DNA of 44,585 bases from positions 1 to 44,585 of the IMG/VR virus record IMGVR_UViG_3300038441_001331; one strand, 5' to 3'. The notes under the pieces were generated by a model, which was not told the DNA's origin, did not search any database, and saw only the letters and a program-made list of their open reading frames with translations. Of this stretch, positions 8,945 to 17,240 are shown piece by piece. Every line of letters begins with the position of its first letter. The stretch's first letter is position 1. Made by a program: the position numbers and the translations under genes. The stretch comes from a virus.

Positions 8945-9336
8945 TGGCTACCAGTCCTCTCTATTCTGGAAAGCTACGCCACCGCGTGCGCATTGAGCAG
9001 CTTGTCGAGCTGCGCGATACAAGCGGCGAAGTGATACAAGATCCCACCACCGGCGAGGTACAGACCGGGTGGCAATTGGTTGCGAAAGCGTGGGCGGGTA
9101 TTGAGCCATTAAGCGCACGCGAGTTTATTCAAAGCGCTACCACCCAAGCCCAGATCGTTGCGCGTATCACCATCCGCTACCGCGAAGGGCTGGACGCAGC
9201 GATGCGCATCGTGCATGAGCGTAAAGACAAGCCCAGCAAAGTCTACAACATCGGTGGCCTGCTTAGCGACATCGACAGTGGGGTGGAGTACCTTACCATT
9301 CTTTGCAGCCTGGGCGTATCGGATACTGGACAATGA
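8944..9336 (+). CDS. Head closure / head-tail joining protein
   Basis: A 130-residue beta-rich protein of the phage head-tail joining family (SPP1 gp16 / HK97 gp7-type stopper). Typical elements are GKLRHRVRIEQLVE at the start, WQLVAKAWAGIEPLSAREFI in the middle and IVARITIRYREGLDAAMRI before a C-terminal YNIGGLLSDIDSGVEYLTIL strand. The start overlaps the stop of the connector gene by one base. It closes the head after packaging and offers the docking face for the tail. The three genes that follow interrupt the usual direct link to the tail completion genes. Confidence 0.88.
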   Translation: MATSPLYSGKLRHRVRIEQLVELRDTSGEVIQDPTTGEVQTGWQLVAKAWAGIEPLSAREFIQSATTQAQIVARITIRYREGLDAAMRIVHERKDKPSKVYNIGGLLSDIDSGVEYLTILCSLGVSDTGQ

Positions 9337-9854
9337 AAACCGCCGTTATCCTAGCCACCGGCCCAAGCATGAGCCAGGCCATCGCCGACTACGCACTGAA
9401 GCGCGCAGACCTGGTTATCGCTGTGAGCGATGCGTACAAACTGGCGCCGAAAGCGCACGCGCTTGTATCGTCGGACGACGCATGGTGGGGAGCGCACCCA
9501 GAAGCCTTGGAGTTCGAGGGCGAGAAATATTCGGTACGAATGCCGGGCACACAGCACGAACAGTCTTTAGGCACCGGCAGCAACTCGGGGTTGCTGGCGA
9601 TGTTGATCGCGCAGAAGAAAGGCGCCGATCGCATCTTGCTTTGCGGCTTCGATATGCACGGCACGCACTACTTCGGTCCCCATCCGGAAGGGCTGAAGAA
9701 CACCACGCCGCACCGATTCGATGTTTTCAAAACGCAGTTTGAGCGCTGGAAGCCGAAGGGATTACAGATACTGAACTGCACTCCGAATAGCGCTTTGCGT
9801 TGCTATCCGTTTGCCGACTTGAAAGAACAACTAGAGGGATTTGTTACATGCTGA
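9333..9854 (+). CDS. Glycosyltransferase-like (DUF115/MptE/GT42-type) protein
   Basis: A 173-residue Rossmann-like protein. The start VILATGPSMSQ has the GxGPS-type loop of DUF115, MptE and sialyltransferase-like proteins, and residues about 85-112 carry the paired GTGSNSGLLAMLIA and GADRILLCGFDMHG motif of the same group, with a His-rich HGTHYFGPHPEG loop. Related phage proteins are sometimes called morphogenetic proteins, without a proven activity. The ATG overlaps the previous TGA. It is the first gene of a tightly overlapping trio with a methyltransferase and another glycosyltransferase-like protein, suggesting joint modification of a sugar or virion component. Catalytic activity is inferred only. 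Confidence 0.6.
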   Translation: MKTAVILATGPSMSQAIADYALKRADLVIAVSDAYKLAPKAHALVSSDDAWWGAHPEALEFEGEKYSVRMPGTQHEQSLGTGSNSGLLAMLIAQKKGADRILLCGFDMHGTHYFGPHPEGLKNTTPHRFDVFKTQFERWKPKGLQILNCTPNSALRCYPFADLKEQLEGFVTC

Positions 9855-10420
9855 CCACCTTCTCAGGCCGCCGCGCCTCCCAAAATGAGTTCGAGCTGCG
9901 AAGCTTTATCGCGCTTCTGAAAGAGCGCGACGTTACCAGCTACTGCGAGATAGGCAGCCGGGAAGGAGATACCTTCTATGATGTCGTGTCGAGTCTGCCG
10001 AAAGGTTCTCGCGCCGTTGCGGTTGACCTTCCAGGCGCTTTGTGGGGTAAGTCAACCACCGGCAACCAACTGAAGAAGGTAGTCGCCGCGCTGGCAGCAA
10101 AGGGCTACCAGGTCGGATACATGCTGGGCGACAGCACCAAAGAGAACGTTATCGCCTCGATCTTACAGATGCCGCGCTTTGACGCCATCATGATTGACGG
10201 GGACCATCGATACCTTGGGGTGAAGACCGACTGGCTGAATTATAAAGACCATGGTGACCTGATCGCATTCCACGATATTGTTGGGCATGAACAGCGCGAG
10301 AAGATCCACAACAACCTGGTGGAAGTTCCGCGTCTTTGGGCAGAGATCAAGACCTACCGCAACACGGTAGAATTTGTCGACGAAAATTCACAAATGGGAA
10401 TCGGATGCGTTTTACCGTAA
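9848..10420 (+). CDS. Class I SAM-dependent methyltransferase
   Basis: A 190-residue protein of the Methyltransf_24 type. Motif I is YCEIGSREGDTF near residues 35-46, the acidic end of strand 2 is AVAVDLPG near 60, and motif IV is FDAIMIDGDHRYLGVKTDW near 113-131, followed by the typical DLIAFHDIVGHEQ strand with its His-Asp pair. This IDGDH...V..D layout is found in enzymes acting on sugars or cell-wall precursors and is common next to glycosyltransferases. The start overlaps the upstream gene by seven bases and its end overlaps the downstream gene by sixteen. The substrate is unknown. Confidence 0.75.
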   Translation: MLTTFSGRRASQNEFELRSFIALLKERDVTSYCEIGSREGDTFYDVVSSLPKGSRAVAVDLPGALWGKSTTGNQLKKVVAALAAKGYQVGYMLGDSTKENVIASILQMPRFDAIMIDGDHRYLGVKTDWLNYKDHGDLIAFHDIVGHEQREKIHNNLVEVPRLWAEIKTYRNTVEFVDENSQMGIGCVLP

Positions 10421-11199
10421 TCTCCAGCCCCCGCGCGGAGCACCAACTCTCCCATCAAGCTGCGATGGCCGAAGGGCTGCGTGCGCATGGCGTTGAAGTC
10501 GCCCTCAATCTTGGTGGACCGGTAGACACTGAGTATGTGGCTTGCTGGGGCTGGCGCATTGGGCAGAAGCTACGCGCAGAAGGCCGGCAGGTCTTGGTCA
10601 TGGAGCGCGGATACTTAGGCGATCGATTCGCCTGGACATCATTGTGCTGGAATGGATTGAACAATCGGGGCGCGTTCCCTGCCATATCCGACCCGTCCCG
10701 CTTTAATGAGCACTTCACGCTGCAGCCTTGGAAGCAGGGCGGCGACTACGTACTGCTGATGGGGCAAGTACCGGGCGACATGAGCTTACAAGGCCGCGAC
10801 CTGTCCGGATGGTATGCCTCCTCGACACTGGAAGCCCTGCGTGAGTACCGCCTCCCGGTGAAGTTCCGGCCGCATCCGCTGGCGTTAAAAAAGGGCTACA
10901 AAAATATCCCATTCGGCGCTACACTTGCGGAAGGAAATTTAGACGATTCGCTTGCTGGTGCCGCTGTAGTGGTAACATACAATAGTAACTCCGGGGTAGA
11001 TGCAGTTATCGCTGGCGTACCGGCTGTAGCCGTAGATAGCGGGTCGATGGCCACTGATATGGTGTCCGAGAGCATAGGCGGGTATTTCCGCCCCGACCGC
11101 GAGCAGTGGGCGGCTGAATTGGCCTGGAAGCAATGGCGGATGGACGAGATACGCTCGGGCGCCGCGCTGGAGCATTTGCTTGCGATGGAGATTGCGTAA
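10405..11199 (+). CDS. Glycosyltransferase-like (capsule synthesis type) protein
   Basis: A 264-residue protein with a GT-B-like look. The N-terminal half is a Rossmann-like domain (FTVISSPRAEHQLSHQAAMA, then LRAHGVEVALNLGG). The C-terminal half has KFRPHPLAL, then AAVVVTYNSNSGVDAVIAG followed by VPAVAVD, the nucleotide-sugar-end pattern seen in KpsC/KpsS-like and CDP-glycerol transferase-like proteins. I chose the ATG at 10405, which overlaps the methyltransferase stop. The next gene begins on its final base. It closes the three-gene enzyme cassette in the head-tail module. The donor, acceptor and even activity are unproven. Confidence 0.55.
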   Translation: MRFTVISSPRAEHQLSHQAAMAEGLRAHGVEVALNLGGPVDTEYVACWGWRIGQKLRAEGRQVLVMERGYLGDRFAWTSLCWNGLNNRGAFPAISDPSRFNEHFTLQPWKQGGDYVLLMGQVPGDMSLQGRDLSGWYASSTLEALREYRLPVKFRPHPLALKKGYKNIPFGATLAEGNLDDSLAGAAVVVTYNSNSGVDAVIAGVPAVAVDSGSMATDMVSESIGGYFRPDREQWAAELAWKQWRMDEIRSGAALEHLLAMEIA

Positions 11200-11669
11200 T
11201 GGCCGACGTCGAACTCAAGGGACTGCCGCAGCTTCTTGCGAAGCTGGATCTGCTGAAGTACGATGCCAAGTATAAGGGCGGCCGCTTTGCCTTGCGTAAA
11301 GCCGCGCAGGTGGTGTCTCGACAAGTGAGACAGAACGCGCAGAGAATTGATGATCCGCAAACGCGCGCAAGCATCGCGAAGAACGTAGCGGAACGCTGGA
11401 ACCAACGTTTGTACAAAAGCACTGGCGATTTGGGCTTCAGGGTAGGCATATTGGGCGGCGCCGGCGGCAATAAGACTAGCGCGCAGTTATCGGCAAACCC
11501 AGGTGGCGACACCCGGCACTGGCGCTATAAGGAGTTCGGCACAGAGAAGATGCCAGCAGAGCCCTTTATGCGCCCCGCCGGTGAGCAAAGCGCGCAACAT
11601 GCAACAAACGAATTTATCGTGCAATTCAACAAAGCACTAGATCGGACGATAAAGAAAGCAGCTAAATGA
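11199..11669 (+). CDS. HK97 gp10-like tail completion protein
   Basis: A 156-residue protein of the HK97 gp10 / tail-component family. Marks are ELKGLPQLLAKLDLLKYDAK at the start, GRFALRKAAQVVSRQVRQNA in the middle, GFRVGILGG, and the diagnostic RHWRYKEFGTEKMPAEPFMR near residues 108-127 (HY..EFGT....PRPFMRPA-type motif). It acts at the head-tail interface of the tail. The start shares one base with the preceding stop, and its own stop overlaps the tail terminator start. Confidence 0.88.
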   Translation: MADVELKGLPQLLAKLDLLKYDAKYKGGRFALRKAAQVVSRQVRQNAQRIDDPQTRASIAKNVAERWNQRLYKSTGDLGFRVGILGGAGGNKTSAQLSANPGGDTRHWRYKEFGTEKMPAEPFMRPAGEQSAQHATNEFIVQFNKALDRTIKKAAK

Positions 11670-12046
11670 CGCCTGATATATTCGCGACATGCAACACCCC
11701 CGCGGTTCAGGCTTTGCTGAAAACCGGTGCAGGCCCTTTGCGTTTCTACGCTTGGGGGAAGGCGCCACAAAACGTAGCGTTACCCTATGCGGTGTGGCAG
11801 CTGGTAGGCGGATTGCCTGAGAACTATCTGGGTGACCGCCCCGATATGGACGGCTCCACGGTGCAGGTCGATGTATACGCAACAGGCACGCCGACGGGGG
11901 CGGACCAAGCCCGCACAGTAGCATCTGCTTTGCGTAATGAGATTGAGAAAGTCGCGTACGTCACTTTTATGCGCGGCGAAGGGATAGATCCAGATACAAA
12001 GCACCACACCTTCGGGTTTGACTGCGACTGGTTCACGGATAGGTAA
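11666..12046 (+). CDS. Tail terminator / tail completion protein (DUF3168-like)
   Basis: A 126-residue protein of the lambda gpU-like, DUF3168 type that caps the tail tube. The central PYAVWQLVGGLPENYLGDRP, followed by STVQVDVYATGTPTGADQAR, is the family core, and it ends in a strand FGFDCDWFTD. It is the last gene before a hairpin and a free-standing HNH gene that separates it from the tail tube gene. Confidence 0.85.
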   Translation: MTPDIFATCNTPAVQALLKTGAGPLRFYAWGKAPQNVALPYAVWQLVGGLPENYLGDRPDMDGSTVQVDVYATGTPTGADQARTVASALRNEIEKVAYVTFMRGEGIDPDTKHHTFGFDCDWFTDR

Positions 12047-12053
12047 AATAGAC

Positions 12054-12087
12054 GAGCCACCTTTGTGCTGAAACACGCCGGTGGCTC
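12054..12087 (+). terminator. Hairpin between tail terminator and HNH gene
   Basis: GAGCCACC pairs perfectly with GGTGGCTC around an 18-base loop that itself contains GTG...CAC, and TTAT follows. It may be a weak terminator that keeps the HNH gene poorly transcribed, or a mark left by insertion of that gene. There is no long T tract, so termination is uncertain. Confidence 0.5.
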
Positions 12088-12115
12088 TTATCAAAATCAT
12101 TATTGGGGAATGAAG

Positions 12116-12859
12116 ATGATCAAGTACGATTGTAGCGCAACTTCTCGGGATTGCACTAGATGCGGGTTGCATAAAAGTTTAGACGATTTTGGAAGATTCA
12201 AAGGTGGGGCTTATGGACGGCATTCATCCTGCAAGAAATGCATGAAGCTTAGGCGCAAAGCTAAAAGCATGAGGGACTCAGATCTTTTAGCAGCCCAAGC
12301 AAGGTTAGCGGAGAGACTGAAAGCAGAGGCAAAAAGGCTAAGGCCGGAGGCAACGAGTAAAAAGTGCCCAAAATGCTGCATACAGAAGCCTATGCAGGCT
12401 TTCGCTAGGGCACCTGATAGAGTAGATGGGCGCAGAGGGTTTTGCAAGGATTGCGCTAACACCAGAAACAGGGAGATACGGAAAGAGAAACCAGAAGCAG
12501 ATTACCTGTATTCTAAGAAGCGCACCGATAAGGCGAGAGAAGACCCCGTATTCAGGATACATAAATCAATATCATGCCGGATTTGGTTTATGTTGAAAGG
12601 TAATAAGAGTAATCGTAGAACCGCGGATATAGTTGGGTATGAGACAGAGGAACTACGCCGGCATTTAGAAAAGCAATTTGAAGAAGGCATGAGATGGGAT
12701 AACTATGGAGCATGGCAAGTAGACCATATAATTCCTGTTTCTGCTTTTAAAAGCAGCAATGAAGAAGATATAAAGGCCGCTTGGGCGCTAAGTAATTTGC
12801 GTCCGTTGTGGCGAGAAGATAACATACGAAAGAAAGATCGTATTCTGTTTTTATTGTAG
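12116..12859 (+). CDS. Free-standing HNH endonuclease (homing type)
   Basis: A 247-residue protein. Two similar N-terminal zinc units are visible (CTRCGLHKSLDDF with CKKCMK, then CPKCCIQKPMQAF with CKDCAN), each a CxxC pair plus another CxxC pair. The C-terminal HNH core is WQVDHIIPVSAF, then LSNLRPLWREDNIRKKDR near residues 200-245. I chose the ATG at 12116 because GGGGA lies six bases upstream; ATG 12110 is too close to it. Codon use is visibly more A/T-rich than the flanking tail genes, suggesting recent arrival. Such nucleases spread by cutting related phages lacking the gene. Confidence 0.85.
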   Translation: MIKYDCSATSRDCTRCGLHKSLDDFGRFKGGAYGRHSSCKKCMKLRRKAKSMRDSDLLAAQARLAERLKAEAKRLRPEATSKKCPKCCIQKPMQAFARAPDRVDGRRGFCKDCANTRNREIRKEKPEADYLYSKKRTDKAREDPVFRIHKSISCRIWFMLKGNKSNRRTADIVGYETEELRRHLEKQFEEGMRWDNYGAWQVDHIIPVSAFKSSNEEDIKAAWALSNLRPLWREDNIRKKDRILFLL

Positions 12860-12891
12860 TACCGCGCAGTACACATACTAAGGAGCATATC

Positions 12892-13356
12892 ATGGCAGTT
12901 CGCACACAAGGTACGGATTTATTTACGATTGACCCCGCAACTGGCGAACTGCTGGACGTGGGTTGCGTAACCTCGATCAGCGGCATCGATGAGACGATCG
13001 ACCAGGTGGAAACCACTTGCTTGAATAGCGAAGCGCGCGAGTACGTCGCCGGTTTGGCTACCCCAGGCGCGGCATCGTTCGGCCTGAACATCGATCCACA
13101 GAACCCAGCGCACATCCGCTTGTACCAGTTGAAACAAGCCGGTACCACTTTGCAATGGGCTATTGGCTGGTCGGACGGCACCGCTGCACCAACCACAGAC
13201 AGCTCGGGCTTTGTGCTGCCTACAACCCGTTCGTGGCTCGCTTTCGAGGGCTTCATGAACAGTTTCCCGTTTGACTTTGCCTTGAACTCCGTTGTGGCCT
13301 CCACAGTCGGCATCCAAGTGTCGGGCGGCCAATCTCTGATCCCTAAATCGACCTAA
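12892..13356 (+). CDS. Major tail tube protein
   Basis: A 154-residue tail tube subunit of the lambda gpV-like type that polymerises around the tape measure. Typical features are the start TQGTDLFTIDPATGELLDVG, then CVTSISGIDETIDQVETTCL, and the terminal beta strands. A strong AAGGAG ribosome binding site precedes the ATG, as expected for an abundant virion protein. The tail chaperone genes follow after three bases. Confidence 0.85.
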   Translation: MAVRTQGTDLFTIDPATGELLDVGCVTSISGIDETIDQVETTCLNSEAREYVAGLATPGAASFGLNIDPQNPAHIRLYQLKQAGTTLQWAIGWSDGTAAPTTDSSGFVLPTTRSWLAFEGFMNSFPFDFALNSVVASTVGIQVSGGQSLIPKST

Positions 13357-13359
13357 GCC

Positions 13360-13746
13360 ATGAACCTCAAAGACCTTGAAGCAGCAGGGGGCTACGTCCC
13401 CCCAGAGCCGGTAGCAAAGGAAATCGAGTGGACGCACTTCGACAAGGAAAAAGGCGAAGACGTTACCGATAAATTCACGGTGTATGTTCGCCGCCAATCG
13501 TTTGGCGATACGGAACAACTGTTCGCCAAACCGCCGGAGGGCGAGCAATACCACGCCCTGGCCGCGACTTACATCTCGAAGAGCTTGTTGTTCGGCGAAG
13601 CCAAGGATGAAGTCATGACCTACGAACAGGCCTACCAGCTCGACCCTACTCTCGGCCGTTTGTTTGTCAAGGCGATCAACGAAGTTAATGCGGAGCTGCG
13701 CAAACCAAAAAACTCACCGCCGCCGACGAGTTCTGGCACGAATTAG
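13360..13746 (+). CDS. Tail assembly chaperone (gpG-like)
   Basis: A 128-residue protein in the position of lambda gpG, between tail tube and tape measure. It begins with a short conserved stretch (DLEAAGGYVPPEPVAKEIEW), has a beta core with FTVYVRRQSFGDTEQLFA, and ends with a helix KAINEVNAELRKPK before a frameshift site and a short non-conserved tail. It guides tape measure folding and tube polymerisation; a minority of ribosomes are expected to shift to make the longer fusion with the downstream frame. Confidence 0.85.
   Translation: MNLKDLEAAGGYVPPEPVAKEIEWTHFDKEKGEDVTDKFTVYVRRQSFGDTEQLFAKPPEGEQYHALAATYISKSLLFGEAKDEVMTYEQAYQLDPTLGRLFVKAINEVNAELRKPKNSPPPTSSGTN
13707..13713 (+). promoter_or_regulatory. 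Programmed -1 ribosomal frameshift site (A AAA AAC)
   Basis: The heptamer A AAA AAC is in the correct phase for the upstream chaperone frame (CCA AAA AAC). Slipping back by one base lets ribosomes leave the gpG-like frame 33 bases before its stop and continue into the open -1 frame to 14021. The location just before the end of a gpG-like gene is the classic place for this event in long-tailed phages. Confidence 0.85.
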
Positions 13747-14021
13747 TCCTGAACGGCATCGGCGGCCGAACGGTGCACGAAGCAAAGCAGCGTATGCCGT
13801 ACGAGGAGTATTTGGCGTGGGGTGAGTACGTGAAGAAAAGGGGCACGCTCAACCCCGGTATGCGCCTTGAATGGCTATTTGCTAGGCTCGCGCTGCAGGT
13901 TAATATAGCATCCGGCGGTAAGGCAACTTTTGAGCACTTTATGCGTTACCAGGACGAACGTATCGCGACTTTGGAAGATATGGCGAGAGCCATAGGCTTA
14001 AAACCTAAAGGGGTAAAATAA
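13713..14021 (+). CDS. Frameshift extension of the tail chaperone (gpT-like part of gpGT)
   Basis: This frame has no good start of its own at its beginning; it is read by -1 shifting at the upstream A AAA AAC heptamer, giving a fusion of about 220 residues. The extension begins LTAADEFWHELVLNGIGGRT and continues through RMPYEEYLAWGEYVKKRG and MRLEWLFARLALQVNIA, sequences typical of the T domain of tail chaperones. An ATG at 13773 would make only 82 residues and is probably not used. The stop overlaps the tape measure ATG by one base. Confidence 0.85.
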   Translation, partial: LTAADEFWHELVLNGIGGRTVHEAKQRMPYEEYLAWGEYVKKRGTLNPGMRLEWLFARLALQVNIASGGKATFEHFMRYQDERIATLEDMARAIGLKPKGVK

Positions 14022-16054
14022 TGGCTGTACGATCTTTGGGCACGCTTACGCTGGATCTGGTTGCCCGCATCGGCGGGTATAGCGAAGGACTGTCAAAAGC
14101 CGGTCGTGATGCCGAAAAATTGTCTGCCGCCCAAAAGAAAGCCGCCAAAGAATCCGAGCAGGCATGGAAAGACGCCGGTGTCAAAATCGGCTTAGCTTTC
14201 TCTGCCGTTGCTCTGGGCGCGGCTTTCATGGTCAAGTCCGCCGTTGACAGTGCCGACGCTCTCAACGATTTATCAGCCGCCACCGGTATCGGTATTGAGG
14301 ATCTGGCCGGGTTAGGCTTCGCTGCTAAACTGTCTGCCTCCGACCTGAACGGCACCGCCGATGCGATCAATAAGCTCTCGGTCAATATCGGCAAAGATGC
14401 CGAAAAGTACGCAACGTTGGGCATCACTGCCAAAGAACCCATAGAGGCATTCAAGCAATTGGCGGATGTCTTTGTTTCAATCAAAGACCCACAACAGCGC
14501 GCCGCATTCGGCGCAGAAGCCCTCGGTAAGTCCTGGCAATCCGCAGCGCCTTTGCTCGCCGAAGGTGGGCAACGCATTGGTGAATTGATTGATCAAGGAA
14601 AAGAACTTTCCGGCGTTACGGAAGAGATGGCGATCGAGGCAGGTAAGTTCAATGATGAGTTGGACATATTGCGCGCACGCGCGGCAGGAGCAGCGACCTC
14701 CATAGCGGGGCCATTGGTAACCTCCCTGAACGAGTTATTCGCGGCCTTCAATGCGGCACGCACCGCCGGGAGGGGGTTCTTTGACTCCCTCGGCATCGCG
14801 GCAACTGGTAGCGAGGGGCTAGAACGTGCGGTGCAGCAAGACCGCGCTAATCTGAACGCTGCCATTGCCAAATATGGCCAAAACAGCGAACAGTTCTATG
14901 CGCGTCTACGCGATCTGCAAGCCAACTTACAACGGCAAGCGGACGCCCAAGGCCCACAGCCATTTAGTCTGCCAAACGCGGCCGTAGAAGCAGACCCAAA
15001 CCAGGCCAAGAAACTGTGCGAATTCAGCGGCGGCAAGTGGGATGGGCGATCATGCCAAAAAGGCGCAGTGGCTTCTGCTCCGAAGGTCAGCGACTTCCAG
15101 AAGTACGTCGAAGGCTTACAGAAACAAACAGTCGCCACCAAAGACCTGACGGTCGCCGAGCAGGCGCTTGCGGAGATCCAATCGGGTCGCTTAGGAAAGC
15201 TGACTGAGGCACAGAAGACACAAATTTTCTTGTTGACTGAAGAGATAGAAGCCACAAAGCTAAATGCGGAAGCATGGTCTTTCGTGGCGAAGTCGATAGA
15301 AGACGCCGCGGAGGCATCCCAGAATCTTTTATTAGAGAATCAGAAAGCTGCGGAGTCGTATCGCGACATGTTAGACCCCGCCCGCGAGATAGGGCGCGAG
15401 ATGGCTAAGATACAAGCCTTGGTTGACGAGGGCTTTCTGACACCTGGCGAGGGCTTCGAGGCGCAGATAAAAAAACTCAAGGATGGGTACAAAGAATTAG
15501 GATCCGAGCTAGACGCGTTTTCGCGCAACGCCGCAGAGGGTATTCAAAAATCGATAGGCGACGGACTGGTGGACGCCCTTGACGGCAATTTCAAAAGTAT
15601 AAGCAGTAGTTTTGGCGCCATGATAAAACGTATCCTCGCCGAAGCCGCCGCCGCGAACATCGCCCGCGCCCTTTTTGGCAGCAGCGTCCAGGGAGGGACA
15701 GGTAGCGGTGCTTTTGGCGACATACTCGGCACCTTGGGGTCAATATTCGGACTAACCGGGGCGCGCGCAGCAGGCGGCCCCACACTCGGCGGCGGAACCT
15801 ACTTAGTTGGCGAGGAAGGCCCTGAACTATTCACCAGTAACACCAGTGGTTATGTGATGAATGCGCAGCAGACAGCAGCCCTAACGGGCAGCACTGCAGG
15901 TAACGCATTGGCGATGGGAGGAGTCACTTACGCACCGGTGATACAAATTGATAGCCGCGCCGATCGTGCCCAGATCATGAAAGATGTGGACAATTCTTTA
16001 CGGATAAGCCAAGCTAAACTCGTCGATGATCTAACCAGAGCGCGCAGAATATGA
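14021..16054 (+). CDS. Tail tape measure protein
   Basis: A 677-residue, mostly helical, Ala-rich protein that sets tail length and is ejected ahead of the DNA. Marks are the start LGTLTLDLVARIGGYSEGLS followed by a coiled coil, a hydrophobic stretch near residues 55-75, DLSAATGIGIEDLAGLGFAA, and the C-terminal GGPTLGGGTYLVGEEGPELF plus YVMNAQQT motif found at the ends of many tape measures. At about 0.15 nm per residue its length predicts a tail of about 100 nm. It overlaps the next gene by four bases (ATGA). Confidence 0.93.
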   Translation: MAVRSLGTLTLDLVARIGGYSEGLSKAGRDAEKLSAAQKKAAKESEQAWKDAGVKIGLAFSAVALGAAFMVKSAVDSADALNDLSAATGIGIEDLAGLGFAAKLSASDLNGTADAINKLSVNIGKDAEKYATLGITAKEPIEAFKQLADVFVSIKDPQQRAAFGAEALGKSWQSAAPLLAEGGQRIGELIDQGKELSGVTEEMAIEAGKFNDELDILRARAAGAATSIAGPLVTSLNELFAAFNAARTAGRGFFDSLGIAATGSEGLERAVQQDRANLNAAIAKYGQNSEQFYARLRDLQANLQRQADAQGPQPFSLPNAAVEADPNQAKKLCEFSGGKWDGRSCQKGAVASAPKVSDFQKYVEGLQKQTVATKDLTVAEQALAEIQSGRLGKLTEAQKTQIFLLTEEIEATKLNAEAWSFVAKSIEDAAEASQNLLLENQKAAESYRDMLDPAREIGREMAKIQALVDEGFLTPGEGFEAQIKKLKDGYKELGSELDAFSRNAAEGIQKSIGDGLVDALDGNFKSISSSFGAMIKRILAEAAAANIARALFGSSVQGGTGSGAFGDILGTLGSIFGLTGARAAGGPTLGGGTYLVGEEGPELFTSNTSGYVMNAQQTAALTGSTAGNALAMGGVTYAPVIQIDSRADRAQIMKDVDNSLRISQAKLVDDLTRARRI

Positions 16055-16665
16055 TACTTACTTGGCCTGACTACTGCGTCTCCGCTTTTCGCTGGACTTC
16101 AGCGGAGCAAGCGATACCGTTTAAGTCAGCTTTCGGCTCCCAGGCACTTGATGTTGCCGCCCCCGTATGGTCTGTGGAGTTAGCCGGCCGTCCTGAGCTG
16201 TGGCCAGAAGCAATCGAGATCGGAACGTTTTTCGAGTCCCTTCGAGGCTATACCAATCAAATAGCTTTGTGGAACCTGAGCCAGCCTACCCCGTCCGGCA
16301 CGTTACGCGGCTCGCCTACCTTCGCGGTAGACACCCCACAGGGAGCAACACAAATAGAAATCGACGTCGGCATAGGGCAAGATGGCGCGACGCTCCGCCG
16401 AGGTGATCTTATCGGTTTCGGTTCTGGTCTCACCCAGCAGGTTGTGCGCGTTTCGGCGGACAGCGAGGCGGACTCATCTGGCACATTAACAGCCAACATA
16501 GTCACCCCGTTGCGCAATGCTTTTGCATCGGGCGCGCCTATCGTCTGGGATAAACCAAAAGCGCTCTTTAGACAGTCGGTGCTAACGGATGGCATTCAGT
16601 ATCAGCCGAAGCTAGGTCAGCCCTGGGCGCTTTCTTTGCTCGAAGACTGGAGACCTACATCGTGA
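16051..16665 (+). CDS. Tail-tip protein following the tape measure
   Basis: A 204-residue beta-rich protein directly after the tape measure, in the place of lambda gpM or a distal tail protein. Segments such as AAPVWSVELAGRPELWPEAI and LRGYTNQIALWNLSQPTPSG are typical of minor tail proteins in HK97-like and related phages, although I cannot tie it to one named family. It probably forms the ring joining tube and hub. It ends with LLEDWRPTS and overlaps the next gene, which starts with GTG. Confidence 0.7.
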   Translation: MILTWPDYCVSAFRWTSAEQAIPFKSAFGSQALDVAAPVWSVELAGRPELWPEAIEIGTFFESLRGYTNQIALWNLSQPTPSGTLRGSPTFAVDTPQGATQIEIDVGIGQDGATLRRGDLIGFGSGLTQQVVRVSADSEADSSGTLTANIVTPLRNAFASGAPIVWDKPKALFRQSVLTDGIQYQPKLGQPWALSLLEDWRPTS

Positions 16666-17240
16666 ACCTCACTCCTGAACAACAAGCAACTTTAGAAAAG
16701 CCAGTCGTACCGGTCGTGTATTTCGTACAATTCGATTTCGCGTCGGGGGTACTGCGCCTATCAAATTTCAATCAGACTTTTACCTGGGGCGGTTTTGAAT
16801 GGATCGGGCTAGGAGCCTTGAGCGGCGTCACACAGGTGCAGGAGTCCGATAACCTCGACTCCAGCCCGCTCAACTTTACTTTGAACGTGGCTGACATGGA
16901 CGTGCTTGCCCTAGCCATAGGTGACGTAGAGGAATACCGCGGGCGGCCTGCCAAGATGTGGATGTGCCCCCTTACCCCCAACTATGAAATGATCGACGAT
17001 CCTGTACTGTGCTGGTCCGGCATCATGGACATGATGAGTATCGGTACATCTAATGAGAATGGACAGATCGTACTCAAATGCGAGACTTCTCTTTATGGTC
17101 TGCGTCGCCGCCCGTCTTTGCGTATCAACGCTGTACAGCAGAAGAAAAGGTACCCAACCGACACCGGTTTGGATTATCTTAACGACATGATAGGCAATCC
17201 AGCTGTTTGGCTTACCGCCAACTTCCAGCGCGCACCATGA
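16662..17240 (+). CDS. Minor tail protein (gpL / DUF2163-like)
   Basis: A 192-residue protein with a GTG start overlapping the preceding stop. VPVVYFVQFDFASGVLRLSN, then WIGLGALSGVTQVQESDNLD and a run of beta strands with RGRPAKMWMCPLTP, match the layout of tail-hub proteins in the gpL / DUF2163 group that sit between the distal tail protein and the gpK-like peptidase. Unlike lambda gpL, no C-terminal Cys cluster is seen. The gene order supports the call. Confidence 0.7.
   Translation: MNLTPEQQATLEKPVVPVVYFVQFDFASGVLRLSNFNQTFTWGGFEWIGLGALSGVTQVQESDNLDSSPLNFTLNVADMDVLALAIGDVEEYRGRPAKMWMCPLTPNYEMIDDPVLCWSGIMDMMSIGTSNENGQIVLKCETSLYGLRRRPSLRINAVQQKKRYPTDTGLDYLNDMIGNPAVWLTANFQRAP

Noticed and set aside
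9158-9742. 194-codon ORF overlapping head closure and glycosyltransferase-like genes
   Set aside because: Arg-rich shadow composition; both genes that it overlaps have family motifs, and none are seen in this frame.
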